A stretch of 64,000 nt of DNA from Nageia nagi. Lineage: Eukaryota > Pinophyta. The stretch spans positions 57,784,001 to 57,848,000 of the forward strand of contig JBITNC010000001.1 in NCBI GenBank assembly GCA_050084985.1, given 5' to 3'. Shown here piece after piece: positions 25,300 to 36,970 of the stretch. The translations under genes were made by a program, and so were the position numbers. Within the stretch, counting starts at the first letter, position 1. Each line of letters begins with the position of its first letter. Below the pieces are notes generated by a model. The model was not told the origin of the DNA. It searched no databases and saw nothing but the letters and a program-made list of their open reading frames with translations.

Positions 25300-25535
25300 T
25301 TGCTATATGTGAGGAACTTATTATACAAATTAGCCAATCTAGCATTTTTCAGTTATCTATGTGTGAGGAACTCTTATGTGTCTTTTGGAACTATTTAGTT
25401 ATCCATATGTGAGGAACTCATATGTGCATACTCTATTTTTGATCAATCTAGCACTATTCAGTTATCCATGTGTGAGGAAATCTTATGTGTTTTCTGGCAC
25501 TATTTAGTTATCCATATGTGAGGAACTCATATGCT
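25300..25535 (+). repeat. 109-bp tandem repeat in copia 3' UTR
   Basis: The sub-unit (c/t)agttatc(c/t)at(a/g)tgtgaggaa starts at 25350, 25396, 25459 and 25505, spaced 46, 63 and 46. The higher-order period is 109 and a partial unit precedes at about 25300. It lies between the pol end and the polypurine tract. Confidence 0.82.
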
Positions 25536-25990
25536 CTCTTTTGTAATGATAATCAACACATGTTTTATATACAGCAGATGACTATAAGTTTTTGGCATGG
25601 CATATTCATGATGACTTATAGTGCACCATTGATCAATTCATGATGGAATTTGTGTGATTCATCTATCCTTGTTGATATGAATATAATGCATCTAACTGAT
25701 CTTGTTATTTGAGTTGCTTATGACTTACAGGTTCCTTTGAGATTGTAGGTTACTTACCTCATGTATGCAGGCTCTTAGAGACTCTTTATGACTTCTAATT
25801 AGATGATTACTTCATGTTCATTGAAATCGATTATGTTTAATGATTGTATTTGGCAAAGTAGTGAGTCTCAATCTAGATCTTTCTTACTTTACAAATATGT
25901 AAAATGTTCTCATCTTTGTTGTATCTATTTGGAGGAGAACTCTCTTACTTTCTCTTCTTCTGTTTTACTTGATCTATCTCAATATTGCAT

Positions 25991-26000
25991 TAAGGGGGAT
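25991..26000 (+). other. Copia polypurine tract
   Basis: taagggggat directly abuts the 3' LTR start at 26001, the expected site for plus-strand DNA priming. Confidence 0.85.
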
Positions 26001-26503
26001 TGTTGGAATGTATAATACATTATTGTAAAGGTTTATATTATATATTCTATATAAGTTCACTAATACTTAAGGGTATCATTTGATACCTTAAGTATTTAAG
26101 TGAATATGATAATGTAACTTGTCCTACACTCCATGTCATAAGCATGCCCCTTGGGTAAAAGGATGTGCATGTCATGCTTTTGTACATTGGATAAAAGGGT
26201 GATACAAAGAGGGATTTTAGCCTATAAATAGAAGGCTCCCTCTTTGTGATCACACACCAATTTGAGGAGTAAAGTTATGCTATAGGATAGAAGTGTAAGA
26301 GTTGAGATTAGGAGTATTGTAAGAGAGTTGTATTTGTGATTGAAGTAAAGATCTAGTTAGTGGATGTACTCCTAGTTGAAGGAACCATTTACATATTGTG
26401 TTATCTTTGTGAGATTGCTTTGTGTGATAGTTAGATGTGAATTGAGAGCTTTCATGTGATCTTGGTAGTTTAGGATTGTTCATGTTATAGTTCAATTCTC
26501 TCA
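26001..26503 (+). mobile_element. 3' LTR of Ty1/copia element (503 bp)
   Basis: Starts TGTTGGAATG, ends TTCTCTCA, same length as the 5' LTR. TATA box at 26223-26230. Confidence 0.93.
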
Positions 26504-27196
26504 TTTATTGCACTAGATCTCATTAAAATTGTAAATAATATCCTTTATTCATCTTTTTAAAGTTAAATAATTCAATAATGGTTAAAATTCAATTATGGAT
26601 TGTACTATGTGAATTTGTAAAGATGTATGTAGGAATAAGGAAAGCATAATTAATATGCCTATGTTTATTAGTTTTTATTAATGTTGTTCTTGGTTAGAAG
26701 ATAAATTAATGGCTTTGAGATAGAAAGAATGAACAAATAATATAATTTGAATGATAAAATTATAACTTTATATAATCATAAAATATAAAAGAACTAATCC
26801 CATGAATTTATGGTGAGGTTGAAATAGGAACTTCATGGTAAAGGTGGATTTTGTTAAGGGTAAGGTACAACTTCAAAAAGAAAGAGTAGATTGGAAAAAT
26901 AATGCATCTAGTCAAGTAATTTTGACTACTACTTCATTAAAATAATATGTACTTTGGCCTCTTTTAAGTCATAAGGTTATGAGTAAGGAAGCCCTTTGTA
27001 ATTCTTGATATAATAAAAGATGATATACAATCTCCAACTCCTATATAATAGGACCTTATGCATAAAAGAGTTGAAAAAAAAAATATTGATTCAGAGAAGA
27101 CCAATGTGACTCCATAGGAGAAAGAGAACTACTTAATCAATTTATCTTAAATAAAATAGTTATAAATAATGATCTAGTAACTTTGGCTAGTACATC
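26504..27196. other. AT-rich spacer, nothing recognised
   Basis: Lies between the copia element and the next LTR. No coding homology or repeat structure seen. Confidence 0.6.
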
Positions 27197-27898
27197 TATA
27201 GATGGCTAAAAATGATTTATTATTTATTTAATAAATCATATATAGAATTCCTAAATAATTTATTGCAATATAACATATGCCAAGATAAATTTGATATTAC
27301 AATGCAATACCATGTGTTATATTTACCATCATTCATGTTTTAAAGTAACTTGAATTCAATAATGATTATACTATTGCTAAAGGTCAGCCTTTCACTCCTC
27401 TTTATGTCTTTACAAGCTATATATGTGAGTGGAATAGGTTGACATCCAAAGATCAAAACTCTTTGATATGATAAGATATTTTATAGGTGGTTTTGTACTG
27501 CAATCTTCATCAAGCGATGATGTCTCTTGAAACCACCTATTATGAGAAATTGTTATACTCAACTTTGAAACTTCCTATCTTTGGCACACTTCATAATTCT
27601 ACATATTCAATGTTGTTAACAGCATGTGTCTTGAGGATTGAGGGTTCTAGTTTTTGGTGGCAAATGATATTGATTCATACATAATAATATTCATAATAAG
27701 ATCACCTCCAATCCAATCCCAATACTTTGAATATTCATTACCATTTTCTTTTTAAGATTATACATACATTTCATATCAAGTGCATGCTTTTCATGTATAT
27801 ATATTGCATTTGATATAGTATACATATCTAACTCTTCTTATATTGTAAACCATTTATTTATTGTGTCTATTCTTATTTTACACTATTTGAGGTCTACA
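27197..27898 (+). mobile_element. 5' LTR of element 2 (PMD-carrying LTR element)
   Basis: About 600 bases align, at roughly 85% by eye, with 32414-33018 (shared blocks: taaaaatgatttatta, caatgcaataccat, taatgattatactattgct, cttcataattctacat). The start is degraded (tatagatggc against tgtagacatc in the 3' copy). It ends ...GGTCTACA before a likely primer site beginning ttttagtgaaccc. Confidence 0.78.
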
Positions 27899-27962
27899 TT
27901 TTAGTGAACCCAACATTCTTACACACCTAGATTCCATTCTAGGGCATCCCTTCTTAGGAGTT

Positions 27963-28814
27963 ATGAATCCATTCATGTTATTATCTCTTCCCTTACTCAA
28001 GGTGCTTAGAGAAATAGCTTGAAAAAATGATAAAACTAAGACTTATTTTGCCTATATTCCAAATATGAATTTGAATGAAGAACAACCTAGGGATTCTATA
28101 AGTAAGGTTCATTTTAATGAGATTAGGAGAAGTATTAGAGCTAACCCTTATTTACTTATGTAAGAACCTAATCCTAATGATAGAATGGATACTGATGAGG
28201 ATAGTGATACTTAATCTACAAATTCTATCAAAAGAATAGATATTATTAGAAAAAACCTAACCAAGTTAATGTCTTTTACTAGTTATGATTTTGATAATAT
28301 AAGTCTTGGAAGCCATGGTGATACTTTTGATAAAGATGTTGAAATTGAAGAATTGGATAGAATTCCTAACCATGTTAGATCAATAAAGGAATTGCTATCT
28401 AATAAAAAAAAGTTAGAATATTATCTTAATAATAATGCTGAAGAGGTTATAGATATCCTAACAAATTATGAGTTATTATAAGTGGATCTTGCAACTATGT
28501 AATCCTCACATAGTTTGTTTTCTTATGAAAATGCAAGGTCTACAAAATAGAAGGCTTCTACCATCAAGAAAAATATCATCAATAATGTGGACTATATGCA
28601 TGCTGCTAATAGCATGGAAGTAGAGGAATTTGAACCCCTAAAAAAGGTTACCATTGAGGATGCTGATGAGGAACATGAAGCAAAGTATAAACCCCTAATA
28701 ATCAATTTTGAATATCATAATCTAGGTATGATTCCTAAGTGTTCTAATAGGGATAAAGGTAAGGTCACTTTGGTTGATGATGAAATTGTAGAAGATTTTG
28801 CTAATCAAATGTAA
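27963..28814 (+). pseudogene. Unknown acidic sense ORF of element 2
   Basis: One continuous 284-codon frame, starting MNPFMLLSLP and ending IVEDFANQM, with no frameshift but six internal stops (one TGA, one TAG, four TAA), mostly where Gln would fit. The protein is rich in Asp, Glu, Asn and Lys (segments DKDVEIEELDRIPNH and IEDADEEHEAKYKP). I recognise no domain; it does not look like Gag. It lies just inside the 5' LTR on the sense strand, facing the antisense PMD gene. It could be an extra ORF of a Tat-type element. Confidence 0.55.
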
Positions 28815-28899
28815 AGTCATGTTGGTTAATTATGAAATTGTATGAATATGTCACATATAGAGGTCATAAGTTAGTAATCCATAGTATGTCAACCAAAAA

Positions 28900-30244
28900 A
28901 TTAAAAACATCATAAACCTTTAAGTGTGTAATAGGGTTTTACTTGCTGAGACAAGTGGAACAACCTCAACCAAAGCCTCTAGCCCTAGTGATAGTATGGA
29001 TGGATGATACTATATTGGGATGTTATGCATGGGATTTTCTACATTCTATTCATCCTCATTGTAGGACTCCTCCATGGGAGTGATAGCCATAACTTTATCC
29101 TCATCCTTCTCATCCATACCTAGTGTGGTTGGTCTCATAGTAGCCCACCATGCTATGTATCCCCTCACTATTCTTGGGGCCATATACATGGGCTCTATAG
29201 GATCCATAGTGCATGGATCCTCTCACATAATCACCCATGCAAGAATAATATGGGATCCTGGTGAGGAATCCCTCTTTGCTCTCTAGTAGATGTAGTATAC
29301 TAGAGAACATGGAATATCCTATTGAATCCCAAATTGCCTCAACACTCATTATGGCAAGTATGGCTATACAAGCTTCCTTCTAGTTTGAAGGATGTATGGT
29401 TTCTTCACCCATGCAAGATGGTAGGCATTATCCTCCCATTTTAGTTTGCATATGAAATCTACATTAGGTATTATGGTTGCATTTTATCAATGTCCATTGC
29501 CTTGCCTCTAGTATGTGTGGGTACCTATATCCATGAAGCCTATACAACTAGCATGTTAAAGCTATAACATTTGGTTCACCCAATCCCTATAGAGTCCCAA
29601 AGGTTGAATCAAAGCTATCTTCTCATATGCCCACACTTGCAGCAAACTAGCATGAGTAATGGTGATGTTAAACTTGTCAATTGAAATAAAATTGTGCAAA
29701 TCCTAATATAACTACACCAAAATAATAAGATCCCAAGCCTAGTATGTTCTCTTGGAACAAATATCTTATACTATCCACACCATCCCCAAAGGAAATGCTG
29801 AACTACTCTTATTTAGGAATATATAGCTAGAAATAATGGAGGTAATTATAAGCCTCAAATGCTTGGTAGAGGAAGAAAACTTGCATGCTTCATGCAAGTG
29901 GGAGGTCTAAGGCTCCCAATCATGGTCCTCATATCTAATGAGTCAAATACAATACCACTACATGTACTCATTATCTGACACCTTGGCATGATGCACTAGT
30001 CAACCACAAATTAGTATACCCCATATATGGTATACATACAAGAGAGTCACTATCATTTCACCTAGGGTAGGTGAAAAGTGTTGGTGTCCTAGTCTCAATG
30101 CTTAGCCAAAGCCATCAAAAGAGGAAGATCATTCTTAACATGACCAACAATTGCAAGATTTTTCAAGCATGATCTCATGATTATGTCATCCTCATGGTTC
30201 ATCCTATGCCATTCTCTAGCCTTCTCTAATGAAGTCTTAAACAT
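28900..30244 (-). pseudogene. Antisense plant mobile domain (PMD) gene of element 2
   Basis: PMD (aminotransferase-like plant mobile domain) proteins occur as host genes and as passengers of transposons; the biochemical role is not established. The minus strand starts MFKTSLEKAREWHRMNHED at 30244, then NLAIVGHVKNDLPLLMALAK, and near 30070-30110 DTNTFHLP, the PMD hallmark, followed after a one-base deletion by GEMIVTLLDVYHIWGIPICG. The next block SLLQVWAYEKIALIQPLG lies near 29590-29660. Just before the hallmark, codons expected for Arg-Trp-Asp-Gln read CAT TGA GAC TAG, three transitions in a row. The C-terminal part (to about 28900) is acidic and frame-broken. Confidence 0.75.
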
Positions 30245-30259
30245 GGCTCCACCCTTGAT

Positions 30260-32395
30260 GGTAACCTTTCACTCTTGTGAAGTCAAAAAAATAAAATTCA
30301 TATTATTAGTAGTGAAAAACTTAAGATAAATGAGTGAGAAAACTAAATTCTATGAAAAATAAGTGAATAAGGAAACACAAAATAACCTTGTTGGGGGAAA
30401 AATAAAAATTACAAAATCATAACACATGGAAACCCTAGGGCTTTCAAATTAAATGAAACACAAGTAAATTTTAAAATAAAAAAATGCAAAAGAGATAATA
30501 AAAAATAAGCACTCACTACATGTTCATAAGGGAAGCTCCATAGATACTCTATGATGTGCCCCCTACACCTAATTAATGGCCTCTCCATTGCATGTCATCC
30601 ATCATCTGCCATCTCAACAAGAAAGTAAGAAAATTGAATGATTGGGAGCAATGAAGTCAAACTAAATCAATGAAAGAGAAGTGAAAAAGGGTATACAATG
30701 ATCATAGAAGACAATAGGATAGGAAAAAATCAAAAGAAAAATGACAAATGCAAGTGTGGAACCATATTTTTATTCAATTTTCACCTAAACCCTAACCTAA
30801 ATGAGTGCACTCTGAGATGTCAATTTTAACTCTTGCAAAGTGATGGGTAATATGGGAAACATGAAGGAAATTATGTTAATTAACTATACCCTCATTTTGA
30901 AAACCTAATTTTATAGATTCCACATTGGTAATGACTTCCAAAATGTAAAATTATCATATGATTCAAAGCATGATGATAAAAAGTGGTAAATATGGTCATA
31001 TTGAATGTTTAGATTATGTGTTCATAGTGAAAATTGACTATGTTCCAATTTTCATGATTATTTATATTAAGTGGACATTGTTAGTGGCATGATTTATGAA
31101 AAAATAGAAAATGATTCAAGTCCTAGATTATAATTCTATTTTTGCTTGTTCAAAATAAATGCATAGGATTGAAGTTACATGATGAAAAAGATGAAATTTT
31201 AAATTGTTAAACTAGGTCAAAGTAAAGGTGTGTGCAAAATTTTTATTTTTGAATAGATATATGTTAATGGAATGTTGAATATATAAAATGTAGTATCTCA
31301 ATACCAATTGAATATGCTATGTTTTTGAATGATAAATTTTACCATTTAAATCTTGTTAACAATGTGATTAAAGCAAAATTATGGACTCTTTCAAAAATCA
31401 ATAATGCTATAAGGGTTTTACTTGTTGAAAATGGCTAATATCATGCATATATGACTTATGAATAGACCAAACATATATAGGGTCAGAATGGGTCAAATTA
31501 ATACTTATGTAGAAAATGTTATTTCATGGTTTTTATGATGCAAAATGTTATTGATTATTATTAATTGATTATGATACAAAATTATATATCTGATATAACT
31601 ATATTCATGTTATTAACAATGTGTGTCTATTATAAATTCATTGCAAATTAGGCATGCTACAAGTCCTTCAATATATATTTGAAAATGCCATTATTTCATA
31701 AATATCCACTATCATGGGAATACTAAACAAAATTACAAAAAATATGGTTACAAAATTTTGCAAAACTAATGTTGTCAATGACATACTTTTACTTTGAAAA
31801 TTAATAAAGTCAATCAATGTAATGAGATCAAATGTGCTAAATTGAATATTGGGTACTTTTATGAAATTTCAATGGAATCATTTCAAATGATGGGTAAAAA
31901 GTTCAATGTTATGCTAACAAATGTTTTCAAGGCCATGGTCATTCCATGAGTAGAATCTCTCACAAATTATAGGTTATTCTAAGCTTGGAGCATCAAAGGA
32001 CCTCATCAGCTTGATAATCATGGTTAAATAGATCTATGTGGCTCAATGACCATAGTGAAATAATGGATATTATATTTATTTCATATTTGTTATTTAAATT
32101 GACTATTCTTTCATTGGATGTGATATATGTAGGTATTATATTGAATTATTCTCAAAAAGCTATTATCTGAGAGAGTAGGACTCGAATATAGGTACTCTCC
32201 TCACACATGGATTCTAATTTTTTACTTGATTCCCAAAGAAGCTAGAGTGAAGGGTAATATAAGACTAAAAGGGGGTAGAATACATATCATACTCAACATA
32301 TTTATTGAAAAAAAGAAGTCCACTTTACTATTAAAATTTTTCTTCTCTTCTCTAAACTTCTTTAGATTATGCAATTTCAATGCTTTTCATTTTAT
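30260..32395 (-). other. Non-coding region upstream of the antisense PMD gene
   Basis: Very AT-rich; no coding frame on either strand. By position it would contain the promoter and 5' region of the antisense gene. Confidence 0.5.
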
Positions 32396-32413
32396 ATCCA
32401 AAGAGGGGCAAAA
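32396..32413 (+). other. Polypurine tract of element 2
   Basis: ccaaagaggggcaaaa-type purine run ends exactly at the LTR start (TGTAGACATC at 32414). Confidence 0.7.
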
Positions 32414-33018
32414 TGTAGACATCTAAAAATGATTTATTATTTATTTGATAAATCATATTTAGAATTTCTAAATGACTTATTACAATATAAAAAATGTTAA
32501 GATAAAGTTGATATTACAATGCAATACCATTTGTTATATTAAATGCTATATTATTTACCATGGTTCATATTTTAAAGTATCTTGAATACAATAATGATTA
32601 TACTATTGCTAGACATTTGCTCTCACTCCTCTTTATGTCTTTGTAGGCTATATATGTGAATGGAATAGGTTGAACTCTATAAATCAAAACTCTTTGATAT
32701 GAAAAGATTTTTGATAGGTGGTTATCTACCACAATCTTCATCAAGAAATGATGTCTCTTAATGCCAACTATTATGAGAAATTGTTATAATATGAGCTTTG
32801 AAACTTTCTATCTTTGGTGTACTTCATAATTCTACATATTCAACATTGTTAACAGTGTCCATCTTGAGGATTAAGGGTCTAGATTTTGATGGTAGAGGAT
32901 ATTGATTCTTATATATGAAGATCCATAATGAGCTTGCCTCCAATCTGATCCCAATCATCCAAAGATTCATTTTCATTTTCTTTTGAGGATTGTGCATGTA
33001 CACTTCATATCAATGCAT
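32414..33018 (+). mobile_element. 3' LTR of element 2, cut short
   Basis: Begins TGTAGACATCTAAAAATG. It matches the first ~600 bases of the 702-bp 5' LTR and then stops where another repeat begins (33019). The missing ~100-base LTR end was not found in this window. Confidence 0.78.
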
Positions 33019-33985
33019 GGGTGGGTACAAGAAGTTGGGTCCACTTTAAGGCCAAAAAGTGGAATTATTTTCCTTATTTTTTAATTTTAGGTATGATTGA
33101 TCTCAAAATTCGAAGCACTTAGACATGGGATCATGAAAAAGGTCACTAATGTGAATATGTAGTGATCAAAATCTAGTATTCAAATATATAATTTTTTCCA
33201 ATACCCAAATCTTAGAATTTAAAATTTGATTGGATAAATAAAAACCACTATTTTAAAAAAACTATTTTTGGACCATACCATGCATGTGTTTGTCCACCAT
33301 AATTTTACTAAAATCAAAGTATTTTTTAAAATACTTTTAGGAAAAGATACCTAACACATCGAAGCTTGTACTAGATATTTTTCCATAATTATTTCATCAA
33401 TATTTTGTTTTATTAATTTTGTATGGGCATGTTTGTTGTTTTGAAAAGTGTTCATGTCCTTCAACCACAATTTGATTTAAACTTAATATTTTTTCAAATT
33501 TTTTTAAATTCTTGTAGAGAATTCTAGGAAGCTTGTCCCTATATAATTTGTTTTTCAAAAATCTCAAAAAACCCTTATTAAGAAAATACAAGACCTTCAT
33601 ATTTCAAGTATATGGAATAGTTTCACTAAAACTTTATAGAAAAATATAAAATATACTCCCATTCCATAAAACATTACATATTTGAATTCGCCACTCTTTC
33701 ATCTAAAATGGATTTCAATTTTGTGACAAAATTCAATCGAAATCACCATGAACCATATTCCCTAAGTTATGATTTTGTACTAAAATCAACCTTGGACATT
33801 TACTTGTAGGTCAAAGGCATAGGTTTGGCTCAACAAGCCTTTTTTGAGCCTAAATTTGAGGCTAATGGGTGGATTTGGGCAGAAATGCATAGGTTGTGAA
33901 ATTTAAATATATCGATATCTTGATATTTTCTATCCATTGAAATATCAGGATCCTAATTGTTTCTAACTTGTTGCAACAAAAAATC
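33019..33985 (+). repeat. Dispersed repeat copy A with possible terminal inverted repeat
   Basis: Starts gggtgggtacaagaagttggg. From about 33120 to 33985 it aligns with the reverse complement of 58420-59363 (shared blocks: tcaaatatataatttttt, gaaaagatacctaacaca, gttttgaaaagtg, gagaattct, ttattaagaaaata). The sequence ending copy B is the inverted complement of the sequence starting this copy. Best read as the left end of a DNA transposon. Confidence 0.7.
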
Positions 33986-34288
33986 AATTGTCTAGGTAGA
34001 GATGTTCTTTGCAGCATTCTCTTACATGTTTATACAGTATGAAAGATTGATATTTTTTGCAATAATTGAGTTAGTTTTGTCATATTCATGTACATTATTT
34101 AATAAATATACTAAGGTTGAGATCAAAGGCATATTTTCAATTAATTTGAGGTTGAATTAAGTTTTTTTATGAAGACATTTAAGGCCTCAAATCCTAAAGC
34201 AATCATTGCCATTATGATTATCTTCTAAAGATATATAAAGTTGAATTTGTAAACTTATCAAGTTAATCAACATTATGGGTGATAAAAA

Positions 34289-34534
34289 ATGCCAAAAAAA
34301 AAGAAAGGAAGGAAGGTCATGTCATGTGAAAACATTCTTGCAAGAAGAGAGAAGGATGAAAAGAGGAAAAAAGAAAAAAGAGCACAAAATAAAGAATTGA
34401 ATAGTAATGAAGTACCTAAAAGTTACATCCCAATTGAACAGGAGGAAATTAAGGATAACATGAATGTAGATATGACTGTAGATGATGCACCATTGAATGA
34501 AGCTTTGAATTCAATGACTATGGAAATGAATGCA
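34289..34534 (+). CDS. Small basic ORF with splice donor; candidate exon 1 of the transposase-like gene
   Basis: The frame starts MPKKKKGRKVMSCENILARR, is strongly Lys/Arg-rich for about 45 residues, then turns acidic (IEQEEIKDNMNVDMTVDDAP). At 34535 a good donor, GTATGT, follows GCAA and leaves one base over. A candidate acceptor at 57412 (..ATTGAG/GTATGTCT) would restore the frame into the ORF at 57413. The basic start resembles a nuclear localisation signal, as expected for a transposase N-terminus. I recognise no domain. The link to the downstream exons is inference. Confidence 0.4.
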
Positions 34535-34567
34535 AGTATGTCTTTGAATCTTTGTATTCTATTATAA

Positions 34568-35100
34568 TTTTAGGTGTTTTTAAATATTCTCATGAAATTT
34601 CTTTAAATGATTGAGAAATGATTTAATTAATAAACTCCTCTTCACATGATCATGGATTATTAATTAGGCTTATTTCCACTTTCAAAAGTTCCTTCCATAG
34701 ACCACTTAAAATGACACCTCTAACTCATGTTTGTACTCCTACTATTAGAGTAGTTCTTATAATTTTGCTACAAGTACTACTCAATTTTATAAGTAATCAA
34801 GTTATTTGACACTCCTACTAATTATCTTAAGAACCTTAATTATGATAATTACTAAAAATGGCTCATATCTAGGACCTAAAAAAGTATATGATTGATTCTC
34901 ATAAACAAATAGGAGATTAATGTGACCACATGGACAATGGGTTTGAAAACTTTACCAATAATTATTTGTAGGACCTTTCAAAGTTTGTCTAGAAGTGAAT
35001 ATATAGATAGATAAATATTTTGGTATCTTTTTAAACTAAATTGGATTAATGTAGGACCTATGATCAATATTTATCCAAAAGTATTTAAAATAATATAGTT
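34568..35100. other. Non-coding spacer (possible intron)
   Basis: No coding homology. The stretch 34890-34960 resembles 53970-54050 (aaacaaatang-agantaatntgacca), supporting the view that both sides of element 3 are one locus. Confidence 0.45.
35096..35100. repeat. Left target-site duplication of element 3
   Basis: TAGTT directly before the 5' LTR, identical to 53957-53961. Confidence 0.85.
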
Positions 35101-35936
35101 TGTAGACACTTAAAAATGACCCCTCTTTTGATAAATGAAAGAGGGGAATAAAATTTTAGGCAAACAATGAAGTTTGCCAAAGTCTCTCGATCACTGATGA
35201 TCTAGTACAATCATTGGCAATCATTCCTAGTTGTTGGCACCTGATAGATAATCGCTAGCGATCCTAAAAATAGAAAACATAGAAAAAAATAGAAAAATCA
35301 GGTGCCCAAGGAAATAAGCTAATAGTTCAAGGATGATTCATCCTTGATCCTACATTTTCCTTATGTAGATATAATCTATGACAAGGCTAGATGAGATTTT
35401 TTCATCCAATCTTACCTTCCAACAATTAATACTACCTTAGAAAATATATAAATAAGACCCCTGCCATAGAGAAAAAGGGGGGTGTGAGAAGATGAAATGT
35501 AACCTTATGCTATTGAATTATATCCATATTGTGAAGTACATTTTAGTTTACTATTTTTCTTCTATGCATATTTATTTCATGTTTATTTATTATAATATTA
35601 AAGCATGAGAATGTATGTTTGATGGGTTGTTGGTTTATGTATGTGCAAGATTCTAAGACTAGTAGGTCATAAAAGCAAAGAGAAGCCAGTGAGTTAGCAT
35701 GAAAGAAGTAATAAAAATTATTCTTATTGTAGGTGCAATTAAATGGTATCTAGATCTTGAAGACATCAACAAAGGAAGGCCTCTAAGAGGCCTATATTAC
35801 ACAGTGTACTGAAGCCCTCCATTATGAGGCAACTTGTAATCAAATTTGAGGTTTATTTAGAGATCAATAAAGAGTTTTTGTTGGTTGTGATAGCTTTTTA
35901 TTTTGAATGCTTGTAGGGTTTTTTTTTAAGTAAACA
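35101..35936 (+). mobile_element. 5' LTR of Ty3/gypsy element 3 (836 bp)
   Basis: TGTAGACACT...AGTAAACA. It aligns with 53133-53956, with roughly 10% divergence by eye plus a gap of about 23 bases. TATA box TATATAAATA at 35445-35454. The LTR start resembles that of element 2 (TGTAGACA.CTAAAAATGA), suggesting related families. Confidence 0.92.
35445..35454 (+). promoter_or_regulatory. Element 3 LTR TATA box
   Basis: TATATAAATA; the 3' LTR has CTATAAATA near 53465. Confidence 0.6.
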
Positions 35937-36124
35937 TTTTGGTACTAGAAGGAGGGCCCTCACACAAGATACACCAAAAATTAGGTGCAATGGGTACTTC
36001 TTGCTATTTGTATTTCATTTTTTTTTATCTTTTATGTTTGTGGAATTGTTACTAAATCTTACAATATTTTCTATTTATTGTTTTGTGTTTTCTATCTATG
36101 TGATCATCAATGATCTTCATTGAG

Positions 36125-36250
36125 TGTCAGCAATTTGAATTGAAATGCTAGCAATTTATCTTAAATGCCAACAATATGTATTGGAATGGTAGTAATTTAT
36201 TTGAAACACCAACGATTTATACTAGATTGCTAATGAATCTATGAAATTTT
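36125..36250. repeat. 20-21-bp tandem repeat
   Basis: Degenerate units around (g)ctagcaatttatcttaaat, about six in a row. Confidence 0.6.
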
Positions 36251-36777
36251 GAAAACATCATCAAGTCAAAACATAAGGTATAAGTTTCAACTTTCATGAA
36301 TGCTAAAAGTGTAATTTAGCATTAAAAAATGAAAAATGGAAAAGAACCTCTTGTTTGTGATTCCTTTTGCCTAGATTGCATGTAAGAAGGGTAGATGCAT
36401 GATTAAGGAATATGCATTATTCATTTGCTTTATTTAAATAAGTTATATGAATTGTTTATCTTTGTGGGTTTTGGGAATGACAAATAAAATCACTTAATAC
36501 TTTCCATTAAACCTACCTATGCTCTCCCTTTATGTTGAAAGGTGATCTTAGGTGATCATAATGGATGCAATAGGAAAGGAGTAAATAAACTCTTTTTCCT
36601 TTTTTTCACTTTTTATCACTAAAATTGATAATGAACTTTCATTAAGTCACTTATGCACTCAAAAGGAGTAATTAACTCTCATTTAGAAAATGGAATAAAC
36701 ATAAGGTTAATTTATCGGGGTTAAGGAAAATTCAAACACATTAAATTGGTTAATTTATTAAGTGGGTATTTTTGCTT

Positions 36778-36970
36778 CACATTAATACTCTTCATGGTCT
36801 ACCTCATCACTCTGAAAGGAGGTTGAAGGATGGTAATTTGAAGAGGACTTAAAGAACCTAATCTAAACAAATTCATCTCACATTAATACTCTTCATGGTC
36901 CACCTCATCACTTTGAAAGGGGGTTGAAGGATGGTAATTTGAAGAGAAGTTAAATAATCTCATTTAAGGT
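36778..36970. repeat. 101-bp direct duplication
   Basis: cacattaatactcttcatgg... at 36778 recurs at 36879, with both copies continuing through gaaggatggtaatttgaag. Confidence 0.88.

Noticed and set aside
25300-25535. CRISPR array
   Set aside because: Repeats are diverged, contiguous half-units inside a plant retrotransposon, without unique spacers.
27963-28814. Alternative genetic code (TAA/TAG read as Gln)
   Set aside because: Stops at Gln positions look like a ciliate-type code, but TGA at Arg/Trp positions, frameshifts, Cys-to-Tyr and Gly-to-Ser changes and CpG loss all fit methylation-driven decay of plant retroelements.
29074-29349. Overlapping plus and minus open frames near 29.1-29.3 kb as separate genes
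   Set aside because: They lie in the C-terminal, frame-broken part of the antisense PMD gene and show no motif of their own.
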